This document shows, one piece after another, positions 61,201-64,000 of a stretch of DNA of 64,000 nucleotides. Position numbers and translations under genes: made by a program. The stretch is taken from positions 4,271,501-4,335,500 of the forward strand of contig CM047426.1 in NCBI GenBank assembly GCA_026168455.1, read 5' to 3'. The notes under the pieces were generated by a model. That model was not told where the DNA came from. It did no database searches and saw only the letters and a list, made by a program, of their open reading frames with translations. How positions within the stretch are numbered: position 1 is the stretch's first letter; each line of letters begins with the position of its first letter. Source of the stretch: Theocolax elegans (lineage: Eukaryota > Arthropoda > Insecta > Hymenoptera > Cerocephalidae).

Positions 61201-63247
61201 CCATATTTGTTTTGTATACAATGACCGTGAAACATCAATATTCCCATACTTCTTAATTCACTTTGTCAAAAACGAAAGAAAAAGAATAATTTAATGTAAT
61301 TTTTACAATTATCCAGACGTAAAATAGTTAAGATACAATTTTTTTTATTTGCTCTGTTTCAGAATTAAAGATCAAATAACTACAATATACCCAGCTGACG
61401 TTGTGCTATTCGAAGGTATATTAGTATTTTACTTCCCTAAAATAAGAGATCTCTTTCACATGAAACTGTTTGTCGATACGGATTCAGACACTAGATTAGC
61501 TAGAAGAGGTATGTACTAGTAATACGTTTATATTTAAAAACTACTCCAAAGTCTTTAAAAAAATAATTAAAAAATCTGTTCAAGATAATTGCATAATTCA
61601 AAATTCAACAAAACTGAATATTATTGTTTATTCAATTATTTATTATTAAATCAATTTCCAAACAGATGTCAATTCCACATTCCAATAGAGAAATTTGGCT
61701 AGATGTCTAAAAAAAAAAGCAATATCATCAATATTTTCGTAATTTGTTAATTTAATGTTAAAAATAAATAAGATAATAATTCAACATTTTCTTTTTCTAA
61801 ACTAGTACCAAGGGACATAAAGGAAAGAGGACGAGATTTAGACTATGTATTGAACCAGTACATGAATTATGTGAAGCCAGCATTTGAAGAATTTTGTTTA
61901 CCTACAAAAAAATTTGCTGACGTAATTATTCCTCGAGGAGCAGATAACACAGGTATTATTAATTTTTATATGTATGTATATGCATACATATATATTTATG
62001 GCTTACAGATATTAGTCAATGTTAATACACATTTAAAATGGGCGTAAATACTAAAATTTGTATTATTTTATTTTAAGACTGGTATTAATTAATAATAATT
62101 TGCATGCTAATTTTAATATTAGTAATTCTACAGTTACTTATAATTTGACCAATTAATTTACTTTACTAACATACAAAAATTCATTTTATCATATTAATGC
62201 TTTAGACAGTCATAGTATTAAATATTATTTAATCTTAGATTTCGCAAGATTCTCTTTTTCAATCAATTTACTATTGACATAAACATTGATTTTTCTTTTT
62301 CTTTTTTGAATCTGCAGGGAAGTCAGAAATCATGCTTCAATTGCTTTGCATCCAATTTAAATGGTTGTAATTAAAGTATATATGGAAATTTATGAAGGAG
62401 GATGCCCATAAATATGGGAATAATTGGTGATTAATAAATAGATCATAGCTCATCATTTACTTTTGATTGCGGGCATTCTCCTATAGTTTGATTCCTGACA
62501 GCCTCTGTTTTTTTCTTATGTAATATTATGGCTGCTGCCCGGCATTTGTGGATATAAGTACTATAGGCCTATTTACACTGTATATTATACTTTATATAAG
62601 TGCAAGTAAAATCTTTGAAACATTATTATCAATGTGAGGTAAAAATTAAACACAAATCACATTTCAATTCCATATTTCTATTAAGAAATTTACTATTCAA
62701 AAGTCATTAAAAATTTCAATGTGAAAAATAGCCTTGGTCTTATTATCTTACTTCATTTAAATTATTTTATTTAAAATTATTTTGATTGCCGAATAATCCA
62801 AATTTGTACTTATGTTTTTCATAATTATGAATGTATTAAAAATAATAATTAAACCATTGTATTTCATTGAGACATTTTTGTATTATATTCATAAAGTTGT
62901 AAAAATTATAAGAATTATAATAATTCTAATGTAAAAGATTATCATTCAATCTAGAATTACAAATTATGAAATTTACCATTAGATAATAAATTTTCTATTT
63001 TAATGTTTCTAAGACTTTATGTGCACTTTTCTTTTATATTAAAAGGTGATACATGTATATTTAAAAGAAGCTTATGAGATAGGAAAAAACATACTTTAGT
63101 TGTTGTATGTTTACAGTGGCGATAGACCTTATAGTGCACCACATCTGGGACATTTTGCATTCTAAAAAGGGTGATACCAGTTCTGGGCAGCATCCATACA
63201 TCGAGCATAGGCGAACATCAACTTCGTCAGATGCCCTCAGCAGATGA
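58299..63247 (+). CDS. Uck: Uridine-cytidine kinase
   Basis: Exons 58299-58427, 59586-59842, 61363-61508, 61806-61952 and 63117-63247 give 269 aa with all phases matching. The P-loop [12 protein letters not shown] spans the exon 1-2 junction (residues ~34-45). [71 protein letters not shown] and [14 protein letters not shown]...[11 protein letters not shown] follow, all typical of UCK1/UCK2. The enzyme phosphorylates uridine and cytidine to UMP and CMP in pyrimidine salvage. The terminal exon reads [14 protein letters not shown], then a short Ser/His-rich tail and TGA. A second candidate last exon begins at 63975. The family's usual length is about 260 residues, so this model is complete. Confidence 0.94.
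58996..59085 (+). ncRNA. Pre-miRNA-like hairpin in UCK intron 1
   Basis: Arms of 35 nt (58996-59030 and 59051-59085) pair with one 5-nt internal mismatch, one A-C mismatch and one G-U wobble around a 20-nt loop. The duplex core is AAAGCACAACTTAGATTTT with AAAATCTGAGTTGTGCTTT. Size and shape fit an insect pre-miRNA, but a tiny MITE could look the same. No known miRNA was recognised. Confidence 0.4.
60339..60935 (-). CDS. Secreted Gly/Pro/Tyr-rich cuticle- or silk-like protein, nested in UCK intron 2
   Basis: Single exon, 198 aa, antisense to UCK. A signal peptide ([21 protein letters not shown]) is followed by a small Cys cluster ([14 protein letters not shown]), a Gly-rich block ([14 protein letters not shown]), a LYPPS block and eight [14 protein letters not shown] repeats, then [12 protein letters not shown] and a short C-terminus. 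The ATG at 60935 is preferred to the upstream in-frame one at 61079. TATAAAA on the minus strand (61004-61010) puts the start of transcription near 60977, downstream of the latter. Composition resembles structural cuticular, eggshell or silk proteins, but no named family (for example an R&R domain) is present. Having its own TATA box supports independent, tissue-specific expression. Confidence 0.85.
   Translation of the reverse strand: MVKRSILSYSLLVLLVVACFNTSEACKKCGYNGCACMPHSHGGHYGGGHYGGLGGGLYGGGHGGGLYGGGLSIGAPAISIAPPSLSLYPPSIGLYPPSAGLYGPPPPAYGPPPPVYGPPPPVYGPPAPVYGPPAPVYGPPAPVYGPPAGLYPPALYPPTGIPLGGYGGGYGSPLCSHYGGHVSLNSNAKLDTVVIQTK
61004..61010 (-). promoter_or_regulatory. TATA box of the nested secreted-protein gene
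   Basis: TATAAAA on the minus strand, ~70 bp upstream of the ATG at 60935. With ~30 bp spacing the predicted start is near 60977, giving a ~42-nt leader. Confidence 0.6.
61953..63116 (+). other. UCK intron 4, 1.2 kb
   Basis: AT-rich. Contains a short patch GGAGGATGCCCATAAATATG near 62397 and GCGGGCATTCTCCTATAG near 62469 that are partial reverse complements, possibly a degraded foldback. No coding sequence was seen. Confidence 0.4.
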
Positions 63248-63974
63248 TTAACTTATAATTTAATCACGAGGCTCATTTATAAACTATACCTCTCACCTGT
63301 TTTTTATCACTTTTTATTTTTACAGCACATTCTTCACTTATGTAATTTAATACAGGAATTGCCATCTGGGATATATATGCATGCACATACTAATCATTTT
63401 GATAGAAATCTATTTAAAGTTTAAAAAAAAGTACAATGGGCGCACAAATAATATGTAACAGTATTTTTTCTTGGCAATCACTTTTGATTGCTTTTTTAAT
63501 CCTTTTTTTCGAGTCACTGTTGTAATTCCAAAACATTATTATGCATTTTTTATTATATTGATTTTGAAACTTTTATTAGCATGTTTTGATCCGTTCGCTA
63601 TAATACAAGTAATTTTTTTATTATTTTCCAAGTTAATTTAAACTGCCGATACAAGGGAATTTTTTATAGAATTTATAAAATAATTAAATTAAAAAATTTA
63701 TATAATTATTAATTGTGTATTGCGATAATCAATGTATCCGATCTATAAAGTCAAACAAAGACTTACCATTGCAATTATATATTAGTATGTAACTACTTGT
63801 TAAGAAAAGAAAAGTGAATGGAAACATAGTTAATTATATAATATAAGTATGTATAATGAATATAATTGCATGTTATAGCAAACGTTTTTATTTGTAACAA
63901 AAATTATAAATATACTTTTTCACCTAGTAGAAAGAAAAAATTATTTGCTTCCTATTTTTTTAAATTTGTTTCAG

Positions 63975-64000
63975 TGGCCATAGACTTAATTGTTCAACAC
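63975..64000 (+). CDS. Uck: Alternative UCK last exon (partial, runs off window)
   Basis: After TTTGTTTCAG the sequence reads, in the phase left by exon 4, VAIDLIVQH, paralleling VAIDLIVHH of the exon at 63117. In vertebrate UCK2 the corresponding position reads ...NLIVQH. The end is outside the window. Confidence 0.8.

Overview
This is AT-rich nuclear DNA from an insect. Short GT-AG introns, clean single-copy insect orthologues (Swiss-cheese/NTE, follicle cell protein 3C, ARMC7, FPGS, UCK) and many small foldback elements point that way. I suspect Hymenoptera, perhaps a parasitoid wasp, but the window does not prove the order. All gene models were spliced by hand, using splice dinucleotides and codon phase.

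Layout. 112-8540 (-): an unrecognised 12-exon coiled-coil gene (649 aa). One internal exon pair is duplicated and another exon consists of DSQR repeats. 8541-9197 is a compact head-to-head promoter region. 9198-12004 (+): three tightly packed genes, ARMC7, HTD2 (mitochondrial 3-hydroxyacyl-thioester dehydratase) and a secreted follicle-cell-protein-3C-like gene. 13263-25118 (+): a nine-finger C2H2 gene whose last three exons lie in a 2,520-bp tandem duplication; the upstream terminal exon is frame-disrupted. Its large intron is full of repeats, including a 5'-truncated LINE with a perfect 14-bp target-site duplication. 25119-33002 is repeat-rich intergenic DNA. 33003-44876 (+): neuropathy target esterase/Swiss cheese (sws), 14 coding exons, with two same-length alternative versions of the exon carrying the catalytic Asp. 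45662-53576 (-): folylpolyglutamate synthase, tail-to-tail with sws. 58299 to beyond 64000 (+): uridine-cytidine kinase, with two candidate last exons. Its second intron contains a complete antisense Gly/Pro/Tyr-rich secreted-protein gene, and its first intron holds a pre-miRNA-like hairpin.

The genes are not an operon or pathway cluster. ARMC7 and HTD2 are close enough (124 bp) for linked expression to be worth testing. The recurring theme is local duplication of exons: the coiled-coil gene, the zinc-finger gene, sws and UCK each carry a duplicated exon or cassette. Of these, the sws pair looks like old, diverged alternative splicing. The coiled-coil and zinc-finger duplications look recent, or could be assembly artefacts. 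I found no tRNA, rRNA or CRISPR array.
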